Under the pieces are notes generated by a model. That model saw only the letters and a list, made by a program, of their open reading frames with translations, searched no databases and was not told where the DNA came from. 64,000 bases of DNA. Origin: Prosapia bicincta. Lineage: Eukaryota; Arthropoda; Insecta; Hemiptera; Cercopidae. Made by a program: the position numbers and the translations under genes. This document shows, one piece after another, positions 24,851-37,699 of the stretch. Position 1 is the stretch's first letter. Each line of letters begins with the position of its first letter. The stretch spans positions 1,846,001 through 1,910,000 of the forward strand of contig JBAIZL010000425.1 of NCBI GenBank assembly GCA_036971475.1, written 5' to 3'.

Positions 24851-26005
24851 ATTGTAATTATATAATAAAAATTACAAAATTAATTTTCTTCTTTGTTGAC
24901 AATGTAGGAATTAAATTTAGCAACTTTTTGTGTACAATACTTGTTCTGATATAGATTTGAAAAAGTTTTTTATTTTCAGAAAGTAGTTATGAGAGTAAAA
25001 AATGTCACCAAAAGAACTTGGGAAAAAGTGTTTGTAAGAAAAAGAATTTATAAAAAAGTGGGACACCCATGTTTATAATCTAAACATCTTTTAAGATTGT
25101 TGACCATAGTTGACCACTTTAAAGAAATATCTAGAGTTCTCGGGCAAAGGGTATAAGTCCTAAAATTTCCAGAATCACAAAGGTCACCATTGTCGAACTC
25201 TCTGGGTTATTGAAATAAGTTGTAGTTCATATTTGTTACTAAAATTTACAACAACATTCAAATATTATGAGATGCAGTATGGCCGCTGTGAATGTTTTCT
25301 TTTTAAGTTATATTTTTTACAGAGCAGCCTCGATGTATTAGAGCATTTAAAAACTCATCTTTTTATACAATCTAAAATAAAATAAACATTTTTACTTAGT
25401 CTTCATTTAGTATCTAGTGGCTAGCTATAGAACGATTGTCTGCAATCCGTTTTTACTTTATTTGTGAACTGTTTAATTGACCTATTTTTTTAATGAACTG
25501 TTTACAGCGTAATACTAGTGACATTAGATATTTTTAAAAGTTGTTCAGGTTAATGACAGATCATCGACCAATTCATGACTTTACAAACACTCTACGTTTC
25601 GATTTTCTTTCCGAAAATACTTTTTAAGAGTTAAAAAGCTATTAATCTAACATTAAATCTAACATTTTAAAGAAATTTTTTCAGGTTGTGAATGTTTATA
25701 ACAAAAACTTGGAGCATACATTATATATCTAACAAAGTATATCTATAACACCTTAATAACTAAGAATCTCTGTCCCTTATTCGTACCAGAAATTCTTATC
25801 ATATCACAGTTATGTTTTATAAAGAGCATGTGATACCCCTTCTTAACAAACCCGGAACTCTGAGGGGAAATATGTTAGAGTGTGTTGTGTCCCTTAAGGG
25901 AATCGCAGGGCAGCTCGTCCTCTCCTACCTATTATAAGTCTTTGGGAAACCACTTTTTACTTTTTTAGCTTACCACCTGGATAAACATTTTGTGCAAACT
26001 TTCAC
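24851..26005. other. No feature recognised
   Basis: AT-rich sequence with no coding signature or repeat noticed. Confidence 0.45.
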
Positions 26006-26006
26006 G

Positions 26007-26815
<809 letters not shown>

Positions 26816-26819
26816 AAAA

Positions 26820-26900
26820 ATTCATCTTCAGGAGCAGTTATTACAAAAATTAAAACTATTTCCTTTGAAGATGACTGCTTTGCAAAACGATTTTCCAAAA
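26820..26900 (+). repeat. Decayed hammerhead-type terminal repeat
   Basis: CTTTGAAGATGACTGCTTTG (26861-26880) followed by CAAAACGATTTTCC has the layout of box 1 (TTGAAGA), an extra T, a helix II start and the box 2/cleavage block, all mutated. An inverted relic CATCTTCAGGAGCAGT lies at 26824-26839. Similar decayed strings occur at 29397-29420 (ATGAAGATGACAATTTAACG then AGAAAA) and, on the minus strand, at 30056-30090. Confidence 0.4.
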
Positions 26901-26904
26901 ATAA

Positions 26905-29465
26905 AGTATTAAACACCTGTTAATAAATATTTCAACAAATGCTATACAATCATTTCAACTATAAAAATAAATTTTATTTGTAAGACCAAAACTAAATTCC
27001 TGGAAGAAAAACATAACAGAACGTAATTTACCGAACAATTTTTCATATTCACAAAATATCCCTATGTAAAAATTACCTAAAATGTATCCCGCATAGGTAA
27101 ATAGATAAAATCCAACGACTGTTAAGCCTACTTAGGTAAGGATGACGTAAGGATTGTTTTTGCATTAACGCTTCACAGAGGAGTCATACAAAGGCCTTAT
27201 TTCGCCCTAGAACCTACTAAGAATATTGGTAGATTACGGAGGTCAAATGGAACGTTGAATCTGCCCTACGTTAAAAAAACGGAATAAGGATCTATAATGG
27301 AGTAAGTTTCCTAGAAGGAACCCTGAGGTAATAGAAGAGCGGGTGCACTCCTAATTTTTGGATTATCTACAGTCTGTGTATTGCATTTCCTTTTTCACCC
27401 CCACCCCGTTTCTAGTCCCATCATGAGTTTATCCTAACGATAACCATGGCGAAAACTTTCTGCGTCGTGTAAAAATTTACTTTATTACATGTTCGTACAA
27501 GTTGTAAGGCTTCTAAGTTTCAACATAGTATAACTATCATAATTAAATTAAAGAAAATTTGGGAGTTGTTAGTCATCAAATACTAAATTCAAAGATTCTC
27601 TAGATCAATTTTTAAATGAATAATTTTTTGTAGAAATTTTTTCATTTATTTTTAGTATATTATCAGGATACACCTTATTTTTTTTCATTTTTACTAATCG
27701 TATTTATTATAATGCATCAGAACAAATAATTAACGAAAGATAACAAGAGCCAATCAGAGTGGAAAAAACCAACACAGTAAGAGGTGCGATGAGTAGGTAA
27801 GGAAGCATATAAATATACACAACTACAGGGAGATCGCTCTCCGCCAAATGGCTAACCTGCCAAGGGTGGGCGTTGACTAGTAAGTAAACATATAAATAAA
27901 TATAGCGTATAAAAATATCTTGCACATTTGGCGAACACGGCGTGTTAGTATTATAGTATACAATTATAGGGACTTGGATTAGTTTTGTCACAACTAACTT
28001 GTTATCTAGCAGAATATGCGTTATCAATAGCAATGGAAGCCGAGTTAGTGTTCGACAGATTGTACTGGAAGACTATAGACGATGTAGGCTAATAGTTACA
28101 CTCTTCAAGAGTTTAGATGTGACCGATTAGTTCAGTCTTGACTGCAAACATACAGTCGTTCTTCCTAAATACTTCTTATCTTCATTTGCCACTACATTGC
28201 GAGATTCCGAATGTCTTTTTAGATTAAGTTTTGGAATATGTTAGTGCCTTCAGTATTGTTTAGACCTAAACCTCCATTCCGTTATGCAGCTAATGGCATG
28301 GGCATTTCTCCCTCCGTCTCTGTCCCTTATTCCCTCTTACTGCTCATTCTGGATTAGAATAGAGCATAAGGTGTCAGTAATGTACAAAAATGGATAATGA
28401 TAAGGATGTATTGCTATACATTATTATCTACAAATCCTTAACTGCATCGGTACTAATTACGAAACAGCGCGCCGGTACAAAATAAGCAACCATGACTCGA
28501 CGAAAACAAATATACAAACATTAACCGAAATATTGTCGCCAGTAAATTTGAAGCAGAAATATGAAAATGTAGCTAAAACTACGTAGCTTACTATATGCAA
28601 ATTAAAAAAGGTTACTTGTTATCTTGTGGTTCAGTATTCCCTTAAGTATGACAACAAAAATTAACATCATACAAAGCTTTCAACAAAGACCGTTTTACAC
28701 GTGGATGGTAACTGTGAGGGGTTCACATATCTACAACTACCTAACAGCAGCAATCTATTCCTTCAGAGATCTTAACGTGATACAAATTAGGCGCTGGTAC
28801 GAAATCGCCGCCTCTCCCTTATAACGAATTTTCATAGTACAAAGATTTTAAATGTGTTAGGAAGGTCACAAATAGCTATAAAACACACGTTGCAAAGAAA
28901 ATATCATTATACTTGCAACTATTGATTTAGTCAGATAATCCCTGCAGTAATATGTAACTAAATAGCTTGTTATACGTAATGACATAGTGAACTAACAGAA
29001 AACATATTTTCTAAAGAGTTTTTATATAAAAATGTTTCATCATTTGTATTTTAATGGTGTTAGATAAGTCAGAAAACGTCACTTCTTTGAAGTAGCCAAT
29101 TACGTGGATCTCTGATCACAACTCGTTATTTTCCTTTTGATAGTTTTAAATGATAATTGGAAAGCGTTGGTTTTTATTTTTATAAAATAATATTTATTGA
29201 AGTTGACGCTCAGTCGTGTCGTTAGTTTTGTGTCGTAAAAACTGTATGAAAAGGTTATATTTATCTTGGCTATATGTTTTCCCTTTTAATGATCTCCTAA
29301 AGCATTAAAATGTCCAACCTTTAGGGAAGATTTTATCATCTTATCAAATGTCCTTTACGTCACAACCATTTCACTCCAAAATTTAAACGTTTCTATGAAG
29401 ATGACAATTTAACGAGAAAAATGTGTAAAAGTTTCATAAGTTTGTTTCTTATTTTAAATGATTCG
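26905..29465. other. No feature recognised
   Basis: AT-rich. Open frames at 27707-28033 (minus, 108 codons) and 28624-28824 (plus) have no recognisable domain and are of chance length. Confidence 0.4.
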
Positions 29466-29469
29466 AGAA

Positions 29470-29670
29470 ACATAAAAACTACTCAATGTCAAACACAAGA
29501 TACTATGAATTTTCGTAAATACTTCTTAAAATCCCGCCACGTCGGCAATTCTTGCCTGGAACGTATATCGATATAATGTTCACCGAGGGTCTGAACGACT
29601 CAAGAAATATTGGGTCTTGCAGCTTACCGCATTGTATTATGTTATTTATGACGTCATCAACTGGCATGAC
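29470..29670 (+). repeat. Dispersed repeat E, copy 1
   Basis: Matches 40160-40365: AATGTCAAACACAAG, CTTAAAATCCCGCCACGTCG then GCAA, CTGGAACGTATATCGATATA then ATG, GAAATATTG and TATGACGTCATCAACT. Roughly 70-75% similar. No termini or coding identified. Confidence 0.65.
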
Positions 29671-30171
29671 CCTAAAAAATTTGTTTTTACGTACTCTCAA
29701 ATAATGCTATAAATAAACAAAGGATCTTGCAAAATGTGGTGCTAATATAAAATATACTTTCTGATTGTAGAAATAATAAAGATAAACGAGTGACGTTATC
29801 TTCTGTTATAGGAATTTCCGGTCTGCCTATAAAGCTTTCCATCACGAGTTTCATGTGTGTAAAGGGCAAGGATTGCCTCCCTTCAGATACCTCGGATGAA
29901 CGTGAAGTAACAGAGATAGACAGATTGTGTTTTATAATTTTAGAAATACTTCCTTCGACCCCAATTTTTGTATTCTATCCTAATCGGTAACACTGAAATG
30001 ATTTCATTAAATAATACCTAAAACAAAATAAAAATGCAAGAATAATTCTTTAAACGAGTTTCTACAAATACATCATCTTTAGTGAGTATAGTAATTACAA
30101 AGCTATATTAATATAATATTATACTTTTGATAATTTTCTAATCTTCCGCTATTGTTCATATTCTTATTTTA

Positions 30172-30645
30172 TCTGAGCAATCATAATTTCCTGCGAATCC
30201 TAGCATTGTCCCACTACTAGCTGACGCATTTCTGAGCAATCATAATTTCCTGCGAATCCTAGCATTGTCCCACTACTAGCTGACGCATTTCTGAGCAATC
30301 ATAATTTCCTGCGAATCCTAGCATTGTCCCACTACTAGCTGACGCATTCTGAGCAATCATAATTTCCTACGAATCCTAGCATTGTCCCACTACTAGCTGA
30401 CGCATTTCTGAGCAATCATAATTTCCTGCGAATCCTAGCATTGTCCCACTACTAGCTGACGCATTTCTGAGCAATCATAATTTCCTGCGAATCCTAGCAT
30501 TGTCCCACTACTAGCTGACGCATTTCTGAGCAATCATAATTTCCTGCGAATCCTAGCATTGCCCCACTACTAGCTGACGCATTTCTGAGCTATTTTAATT
30601 TCCGGCGAATCCTAGCATTGTCCCACTACTAGCTGACGCATTTCT
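30172..30645. repeat. Minisatellite, 59-bp unit, 8 copies, highly homogeneous
   Basis: Unit CTGAGCAATCATAATTTCCT, GCGAATCCTAGCATTGTCCC, ACTACTAGCTGACGCATTT. The first seven units differ by isolated substitutions or one T deletion; the eighth has CTATTTTAATTTCCGG. There are no spacers, so this is not a CRISPR-like array. Confidence 0.97.
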
Positions 30646-30765
30646 GAGCACCTCTATCCGTCAGAGCTTCATCAGGAATCATAATAGCATCTGACTGATG
30701 GAGGTGCTCCGTTCAGCGGGAAGTGGGAATGTGCTAGGATTCGCAAGTAATTATGCTACTCAAAA
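30646..30765. repeat. Inverted-repeat cap of the 59-bp array
   Basis: GAGCACCTCTATCCGTCAGA then GC, and GCATCTGACTGATGGAGGTG then CTC, are near reverse complements around an 18-nt loop containing TTCATCAGGAAT. Right of it, GTGCTAGGATTCGCAAGTAATTATG (in part) is a diverged array unit in the opposite orientation. The array therefore ends in a foldback that turns back into an inverted unit. Confidence 0.8.
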
Positions 30766-30769
30766 TAAT

Positions 30770-31500
30770 AATTATAATACTATCGTAATATAATAATACT
30801 AACACTCTAATTGCCATACTCACTTTTGACGATGACTGTCATTAAAACACGTTTGACGAATTAATCTGTGTCTGTGTGATGATGTTCGTGATTACTTAAT
30901 CTTTTTCACAAGTTTGCTGTAATTTTGATACTGAAATGGAAGTCTAACATGTACAACCCACCTTCTACATAGTATACGTATTTCTTATGAGAGATAAAAT
31001 CTAAAAAAACTAACATCAAGTTGTAATAAAAAACTCTTCAATGTACTTAAGTTTATACACCACGCCAGTGCTACGGCTGTAATAAAATACCTCTTTTTTG
31101 CAACACAACCTGAATAAAGTGTAATTTAAAGTTTGGCCACGTAGCGCTGGTGTCGTAACATGTAGTGAACTCTCATCATATCCATTCTTAAAATGTAATT
31201 TGCACTTATGCTTCGGCAAAAGCATTTTATACTTGTACGTAAAGGGCTGTTTGTATTCATAGATGGCGTCAGGTACGTATGAGGGAGCCCACGATGTGCT
31301 CCTAACTGCGTGTTAAAGCCACTTCTAACAGCTGACTAAAGAAGGCGAATTTATTAAAGTGAATATTTCTCTTGGCGCCTTTGAACAGAACGCGTTAACG
31401 GGGAAAATCATCGAGTTGTGCTGTCACGCTAGAATCATCAAGCTCTAACACGTCTGTACAGTGTTATATAAGTGCGCTGTAGAACTATTTTAGCTTAAAT
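30770..31500. other. No feature recognised
   Basis: AT-rich; a 69-codon minus frame at 31016-31225 has no recognisable domain. Confidence 0.4.
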
Positions 31501-31504
31501 AATT

Positions 31505-31770
31505 GACAACATATGATTTTATACATCAGCTGATTTTATGATAAAACGTTTGTTGTAAAAATCTGTCTTAACACTTAGGTTATGTTACATTATTTATTAG
31601 ATTATTACAGGTACATTATTTAGTTAAATTGTTCATATTATTCAATTCCTTCTTTTAGCTCACACTCCCCTTACATATCTCGTACAAATTTTCAATCGTT
31701 AATGAAATACGTTTTTATTCGTCCAATCTAGTTAAAATACAATTGTTTAAACTTGTAGTGGATGACAGTT
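31505..31770 (+). repeat. Dispersed repeat D, copy 3 (longer)
   Basis: CATCAGCTGATTTTATGATA ... TCTTAACACTTAGGTTATGT parallels 24780-24840. Further right, AATTCCTTCTTTTAGCTCAC then ACTCCCCTTACATAT matches 40373-40405 (AATTCCTTCTATTACCTCAC then ACTCTCCTTATATAT). Confidence 0.55.
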
Positions 31771-32955
31771 TATGTTAATATAAGCTTTCAAATATTTATT
31801 AAATTATTAAAATTTAAAAAAAGGTAATGTTTAGAGCGGATTCGAACTGAATGACTACATGTTCGAATTCCAGAACTTTGGAACTGGAACTTTCTCATAG
31901 CTGAAACTCCGTTACCTAAAGATATACATAAGTTTTTATGACGTCTTTTCCTTTCTATATGAAGCGAAAAGTCCCTTACAATAGTGAAGGATTATAAGAG
32001 ACAAATAGAATGCAAATTTATAGATCCTGATCAGCTTCATAAATTACAAACGAATAGAAGAAAGCGAATAAATAGTAATAAAAGAAAATAATAGTCCAAC
32101 ATCATATGCTGTATATACAGAAACATGAGAAATTGTAATTGTAAAATAAAAAGTTACTCAAATAAAAATTTCTCTTTACTCACCTCAGTAGGAATTGTCT
32201 TAAAATTCTTTTTTTTATTAATTGTTTACCATTTAGTGAATTAATTATTTGTGTTTTAATAAATATAACTACACCTATTTTATACATTATTTAATGTATT
32301 CCTTATTTATAGGAATAAATAATATTAAATTATATTATTAGAGCACTGAACATTATACTAGTTAATATAATAATCTCATTAGGGTCTTGAACCTATTCCA
32401 TAAAGTAAACCTTAGAAAAGTAACTATAGCATATTAGAAAATGAACTTTATAAACTTAAAATATTCTTATAAAACAGAACACTACTATGTAGTGCATTAC
32501 AACACAACTATGCTAACATATAGCTAACAAAAATACGGAAAGTGTAAGATAGAAAAATCATAATAAAACATTTTACTAGCGTGAGCTAGATGCTTGCTGT
32601 TGACGTTCATCATTAAAAGTTGCCTCTTTCTTATTGCAACAATGCAGTAAATAAAATTAAAAAAAAAAATGGAGACCATTTCACTTATCAATCGGTTAAC
32701 TTACGTTGATTTTTTTTAGAGTTTTCCTAGTATCACGGTACGATGTCACTAAAAATAATATATAAAACATTTATTTAATGTATAAAAATATTTATATTTC
32801 ATAAGCTTATAGAATTCGTCCAAGAGTAGGCAATAGTACCGTCCATTATAAGCATATTAGCTCACCTGCTAGACCTAAACCTATGCAAACTCCTCTTACC
32901 GACCTTTTTTCTCCTGCCTTACTTTGGCCCTTTCTTTTCATCAATTGCTAAGTCA
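31771..32955. other. No feature recognised
   Basis: AT-rich sequence without coding or repeat structure noticed. Confidence 0.45.
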
Positions 32956-32959
32956 GTAA

Positions 32960-33680
32960 GAAAGTAATGGTTTATCCATTGACTACGAACCTAATTTCAT
33001 AGACCTATGCCTCAAGGAATAAACCTCTCAGAGGAACCAACCCCTGAATTTTTGATAAAACCAATTAGCCTCCGATAAGCCCTGTTCAAGCTCCTTTTCG
33101 GGTAGTGGAATCTTTGAGAGACACTTGTGATTTAAAGACTATACCTGGATACCTAGTGAACTTATCTTATTTAGAATGAAAACACAGCTAATTGGAAAAT
33201 ATACCTTTTTATTTATTTGTTCCAAGGTTCAAATTAATTATTATTGTTTTTATTTAATTTAACAGGATTTTCTTGACTAATTACTTTTTCAAAATTTCAT
33301 ACAACTTGCCATTTAATTAAACATTATTATCTCATTCTATGTTTTTTTAAATTTTCTTATTATCATTAATTTTATATATAATTTAAATTATCAAATTTAC
33401 CATAATTAATTTTGTATATAGTTTTGATTGTTACAGTTAAATTTAACATATTTTAAAATCTGATTCTTTTTCAAACACTTAATATTACTATTTAATGCCT
33501 TTAGGCTAGGCCTTGAACAATTAACTTCTTTAGAAATTATTCATTAGAAATTCACTTAGAAAAAGCCATATAAGATATACTTAATCCATACATTCCCACA
33601 ATGATGGGAATGGAAAGTCAATTTTGAATCTTTGTTACTTAAATTTGGGTAACCTAAGAGAGTTGACTAATCAGTCCCTT
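32960..33680 (-). repeat. Dispersed repeat A, copy 2
   Basis: Reverse complement of 1195-2130. Landmarks are AGTAATGGTTTATCC, CTCAAGGAATAAACCTCTCA, AAAACCAATTAGCCTCC, CTTTGAGAGACACTTGTGA, GGATACCTAGTGAA, AAAACACAGCTAATTGGAAA and GGTAACCTAAGAG. It is shorter than copy 1 because of internal deletions. Confidence 0.7.
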
Positions 33681-33738
33681 AGGTTATTCATATCTTATTT
33701 AATTTTGAATTTAAGTTAATATAATTTGAAGTAAAATG

Positions 33739-34003
33739 TTATTTAAAAAGAATAATTAAATTGATTATATAACCTTGTACTGTAGAAATCTTTTTATCTT
33801 CATTAATGTTGTCATCTGTCAGTCCCATTACAGCTTCAAGGGTCTTGGTAGGTAGGCGTCCCTCCATAATTTCGGTTAATCTTCTTATTTTCTTTAATTT
33901 TGCATTTTGGTGGTCGAAATTTTGTTCTGGGTATATATATATATACGTTATGGGTATATATCTTCCTTCCCCTGATCACATCGTAGCACTTTTTACTCTG
34001 TTT
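33739..34003 (-). other. Unassigned 87-codon open frame
   Basis: An open frame without an early ATG, bounded by stops at 34004-34006 and 33739-33741. It includes LKKIRRLTEIMEGRLPTKTL then EAVMGLTDDNINEDKKISTV. The stretch looks protein-like (a balanced, charged segment) but I recognise no family. It abuts dispersed repeat A. It could be a decayed element or chance. Confidence 0.15.
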
Positions 34004-34009
34004 CTAGCA

Positions 34010-35250
34010 CATATTTTATTGTCCTAGTCGCATGGTACAAAAACACGTCTGCTCGCCTTGAGAGCCTAATGCATTCTAATTCTGGATAGCGTCCTTTTTT
34101 GTGAGCCCCACTTCATAGTATCCATTTTTCAACTTTTGACCAATCAGAAAGCCGTTGCCATGGCAATTGACTTTGTTCGGAATTTCTGAACTAAGATTAG
34201 TTTCACTTTTTGTAAAAGGCGTTTCTGTATTCTGATGTGTCCTTTCCAATTTTACCTTTTATTTAATAACGTATTTGACTTTATTTCTTGTTATTTAATT
34301 TAATTTACTTTTTAAAATTCCTAATCCAAAGTTCGACTGTAGCGCTTTCGTTTCGTAGTGACAAGATTTATAATCAATACCCTAAGCGGATTTTTCCGGA
34401 ATCAAATATGACTGCTTCTAGTATAACCTAATTTCTAGGCTATTACATTTTAACATTTAATCTTTACTTTTACATAAATACTATTTTCCCTAGCTAGGCC
34501 TAATTTACTTTCCTCACATCTTATAAATTTACATTCTTTATTCCTGATTATATTTAATTACAATTATTTTAATAGCCGGCATCTAGGCCGAGTTTGTTAT
34601 ACTACACAATTACCGTCTTTTTTGTATACATAATGTAGGCTATCTACTTCGAAGTGATAATTTTCTTATTGATTATAATTTATGTTTTTTAAGTCTAAAG
34701 TTATTTCTAATTTTCTTCATTTTACTATTATTTACCCTAGTTTTAATATTATTATTATTATTATAATGATTTAAAATTTTTACATATAAATTTAGCCAAT
34801 TATTTAACCAGGTTAGGTTCGATTCTGGTATTCTGTACAATTACTCTGATTCTTTGCATCGGACATTCTGGCCGCTGCACTCCAGAAGCCTGCCTGAATT
34901 GCTAGATCATCAACCATTACAGAATCTGACAGTTGTATTACCTATCCTTGGCACTAGAACTCATGACTTTCAAGCATGTATATATAATATCGCTAACTCA
35001 TATTCTAATATATTATTATAAGGCTGTTTCCGAAACAAGATTTTTTTTACGAGAATCAACTGTTTCATTTGTATTAATACATGATGCATTGTAGAGGAAA
35101 GGCGGAAATCATCGCAACATGATGGTAGCAAAAATAGGAACAAATCAACAGAAGCGATAAGATTAAGACCAGAAGCAACTACTAAAATGGAGGAGTGTGC
35201 TACGCATGACGTAAGCAGGTGCGCATAAACAGGAACCGTGGAAGCTCGGT
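34010..35250. other. No feature recognised
   Basis: AT-rich, including an (ATT)n run at about 34745-34765. No coding recognised. Confidence 0.45.
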
Positions 35251-35289
35251 GGTTCTCTAATGGTTCTTTTTCTTTTATTCTCCGTGTCT

Positions 35290-36117
35290 GGGGGCTAAAC
35301 CCCCTCCCCCTCAGTCTTTGTGGAAGCCAACATCTAGCGAGCTACCTCCGTCTCACACGCCCATGCGGCACTAGAGTTTGTGCGTGCTTGAAGTGCCTGC
35401 ATGGCCCCAGATGGGGAAAGCGTACGTGAGTGTGCTGCGGAACATAGATACGTATATAGTAGTGGCCACCCGTAGTGAAAGTGGGCTTGTTCTGTTAGGT
35501 ATAGGATATAGTTGTGTTAATCTAATTTCTGCTTTCTTTAACGTGTTGGTAATGTGAGGGTCCCAAGTCAGGCCTCAGTCGAGTATGACTACCAGATATT
35601 TGACCTGGTTCCCACAGTGAATGTTCTCGCCTAATAGTTTTAGTGGTGTGTTGAGATTGTGTGTCCTACGTTTGGAGAGAAGCAGAGCCTGGCACTTGGC
35701 CAAGTTCACATTAACTCTCCATTAGCTCAGGCATGATTCCAGTACTATAAGGTGGTCCTGTAAGTTGGATTGTATTAGATGTGGCTACCATGATTCTCAT
35801 GACTGAGCTGCTAAATCGGTGTGCAAATCTGCAAATATGGCCACTTGTGTGTTGAGTGTTGTAAGTATGTCGATGATGTAGATGTTGAACAATACGGGCT
35901 CAATAATTGAGCCCTGAGGGACTCCAGCCCGTACAGTCCGTAGTGTAGATTGTGTTTGATCTACATCAACCCTAAACTTGCGATCGAACAGGAATGAGCT
36001 AACTAGCCATTGTGTCGTAGTTTCACTAAAAAGCTGTTGTGCTAGACCCTCTGATGGTTTTAATTTGCGATAATTTAGTGAGCGACATCTGGTACTGAAT
36101 AGACAAACGGCCGACAC
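35290..36117 (-). pseudogene. Jockey-like LINE reverse transcriptase remnant
   Basis: Minus-strand non-LTR retrotransposon RT. The open part (35797-36117) has LVSSFLFDRKFRVDVD then TVRAGVPQGSIIEPVLFNIY then IIDI, the RT motif (AGVPQGS.L.P.LF..Y..DI), and AIFADLHTDLA in place of the catalytic FADDTAL. After a stop, the frame continues with NLQDHLIVLESCL, WRVNVNLAKCQALLLSKRRT, KLLGENIHCGNQVKYLVVIL, GLTWDPHITNTLKKAEIRLT, SLRVATTIYVSMFRSTLTYA and FPIWGHAG, the thumb and connection typical of Jockey-clade elements. The catalytic DD is damaged and several stops are present, so it is dead. No 3' poly(A) tail or target duplication was identified. The clade is inferred from motifs. Confidence 0.85.
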
Positions 36118-36318
36118 GTTAAAAAAAACCGAACTCTTGTAAAGCAGAATTTAAAAAAAATTCATTTTAAAATTTAAAACAACAAAATGTTTCAAAATAA
36201 AACAGAAAACTAAGCACAACTTGAAGGGAAAAATTGTAACACTTCGTAATGCAGTTGTCGCTGCAGGCGGTGACTCAGAAATGGATGTAGTTTGTTTTGG
36301 CTGTGTTTTTATACGTTG

Positions 36319-36319
<1 letters not shown>

Positions 36320-36363
<44 letters not shown>
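36320..36363. repeat. (TA)n microsatellite
   Basis: Uninterrupted TA tract. Confidence 0.95.
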
Positions 36364-36365
<2 letters not shown>

Positions 36366-36927
36366 AGAGTGTTAAGGCCCAAAGAAAATATAATTATAAA
36401 AGTGTCAAAATGTGCCTTTAAAGAGAAAGAAGGGAGACATATTTTGATTTAATAGTTTAGAGACTCTTCATTAAAACTTTCTTATTAGCAAGTTGTACGA
36501 ATACAATGAACAAACATAAATCTACTAAGTCAATAGATAAAAGCGTGCACAAATATGAAGAAAAACGTGATAGAAAAGGAAACTATTGAATTGAAATTTT
36601 CCATTTGATTACAATACTTAGGCCTATTAGAAATTATTTTAATTTAAAATAACGTCTTACAAAATGAAATATGATTGGTCCGTAAACAAATAACTCAAAC
36701 TTAGATCCCTAAACAAAAACCATTTTTAACACTTTCTAAAATTCCCATTTAAGTTATTTGGAGCTAGAGAATATTTTTATTTAAATTTTAAAACTTTTTG
36801 ATACTGTCATTTGTGATTAACATTTCTTTACGCAAACGTTTCTGAAATTATCCAAATAATTAGTCATAGAGTTTTATTAACGCCCTTTACTTTAGCCAAA
36901 CAATTAAAATATGTTTTAATAAAATTA
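36364..36927. other. No feature recognised
   Basis: AT-rich, nothing noticed. Confidence 0.45.
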
Positions 36928-36929
36928 TA

Positions 36930-37506
36930 CCGGATGCGTCAAAATAAACAGTACTAAAACAGTTGTAAGGTTTTTATTTCATTTGATTTATTTAAACAGT
37001 TTCACAAACACAAGTAAAAAGAAGCAAAATAAATAGGACTCGGGAATAAACAAGTTCTATGACTCCATTCAATTCCAGGCACCACTCGGACTGTTCTTGA
37101 AGGTTTTGCATAATTTTTGTTAAGACGGTTTGTGCCATGTTCATTATACACCTGGTTATTTTTCCTGTAGTTAGATGATGGTGGATGGTTTGTCATCACT
37201 GGAAATCTTCTTCATCATTCCTCAGACGTAGGCGTCAGGTGGTGTATTATAGGGAGAGTGGACTGAGTAAAGTTTGTTCTAAGGGAAATGAGGCGGTTGC
37301 CAAAAGTTGCTTGAGGGAAAGAAATGGAGACTATGCCAATGTGGCCTGTTGCGCCAACTGCCTGGAAACTTTGTGAATGATAAGTCAAGTTTCGGGCACC
37401 AACAAATGTCCTGAGCTCCCTTATAAAACGACCAAGATCGACTATATCTGTGAGAAGGCAACTGAAGCTGGTTCATTTTCGGTACTGTTTATTTTGGCGC
37501 ATAGGG
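36930..37506 (-). mobile_element. 577-bp TIR transposon with TA target duplication, deleted Tc1/mariner-like
   Basis: Terminal inverted repeats of 26 bp: the left starts CCGGATGCGTCAAAATAAAC, and the right, reverse-complemented, starts CCCTATGCGCCAAAATAAAC. Both continue AGTAC; about 22 of 26 positions agree. TA dinucleotides flank both ends (36928-36929 and 37507-37508). On the minus strand, about 37370-37214 reads VGATGHIGIVSI...QATFGNRLISLRTNFTQST, which resembles the segment around the second catalytic Asp of mariner/IS630-type transposases (QDGATxHTA...FGNRLIS). The Asp is replaced and no other domain is clear. This is likely a deletion derivative mobilised in trans. The TIR/TSD call is strong; the transposase relationship is tentative. 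Confidence 0.75.
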
Positions 37507-37699
37507 TATTTAATATTGAAAAACGAGAAGATAGAAATGCTCTTTCAAGCGAGAAATGAAAATAGCCTTAGTCATTGAGAAGGGTTTGAATTACAAAGTT
37601 TTGTGAGCTCAGGTAATATATCATAGAGAACTCAAAGTGGCAAACAAAAGTTCAGTTATAAACAATATTCGAATGGGCTTGTGAGTGAAGGTTATAAAC

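Noticed and set aside
30172..30645. Regular 59-bp repeats considered as a CRISPR-like array
   Set aside because: There are no unique spacers, units are contiguous, and the genome is eukaryotic.
30646..30720. Minus-strand CCTGATGAAGCTCTGACGG as a hammerhead
   Set aside because: Box 1 is present but helix II needs a bulge and is not followed directly by GAAA, and no closing helix I was found. Kept only as a lead.
31830..31880. GTTCGAATTCC as a tRNA/SINE B box
   Set aside because: No A box at proper spacing, no cloverleaf and no multi-copy family in the window.
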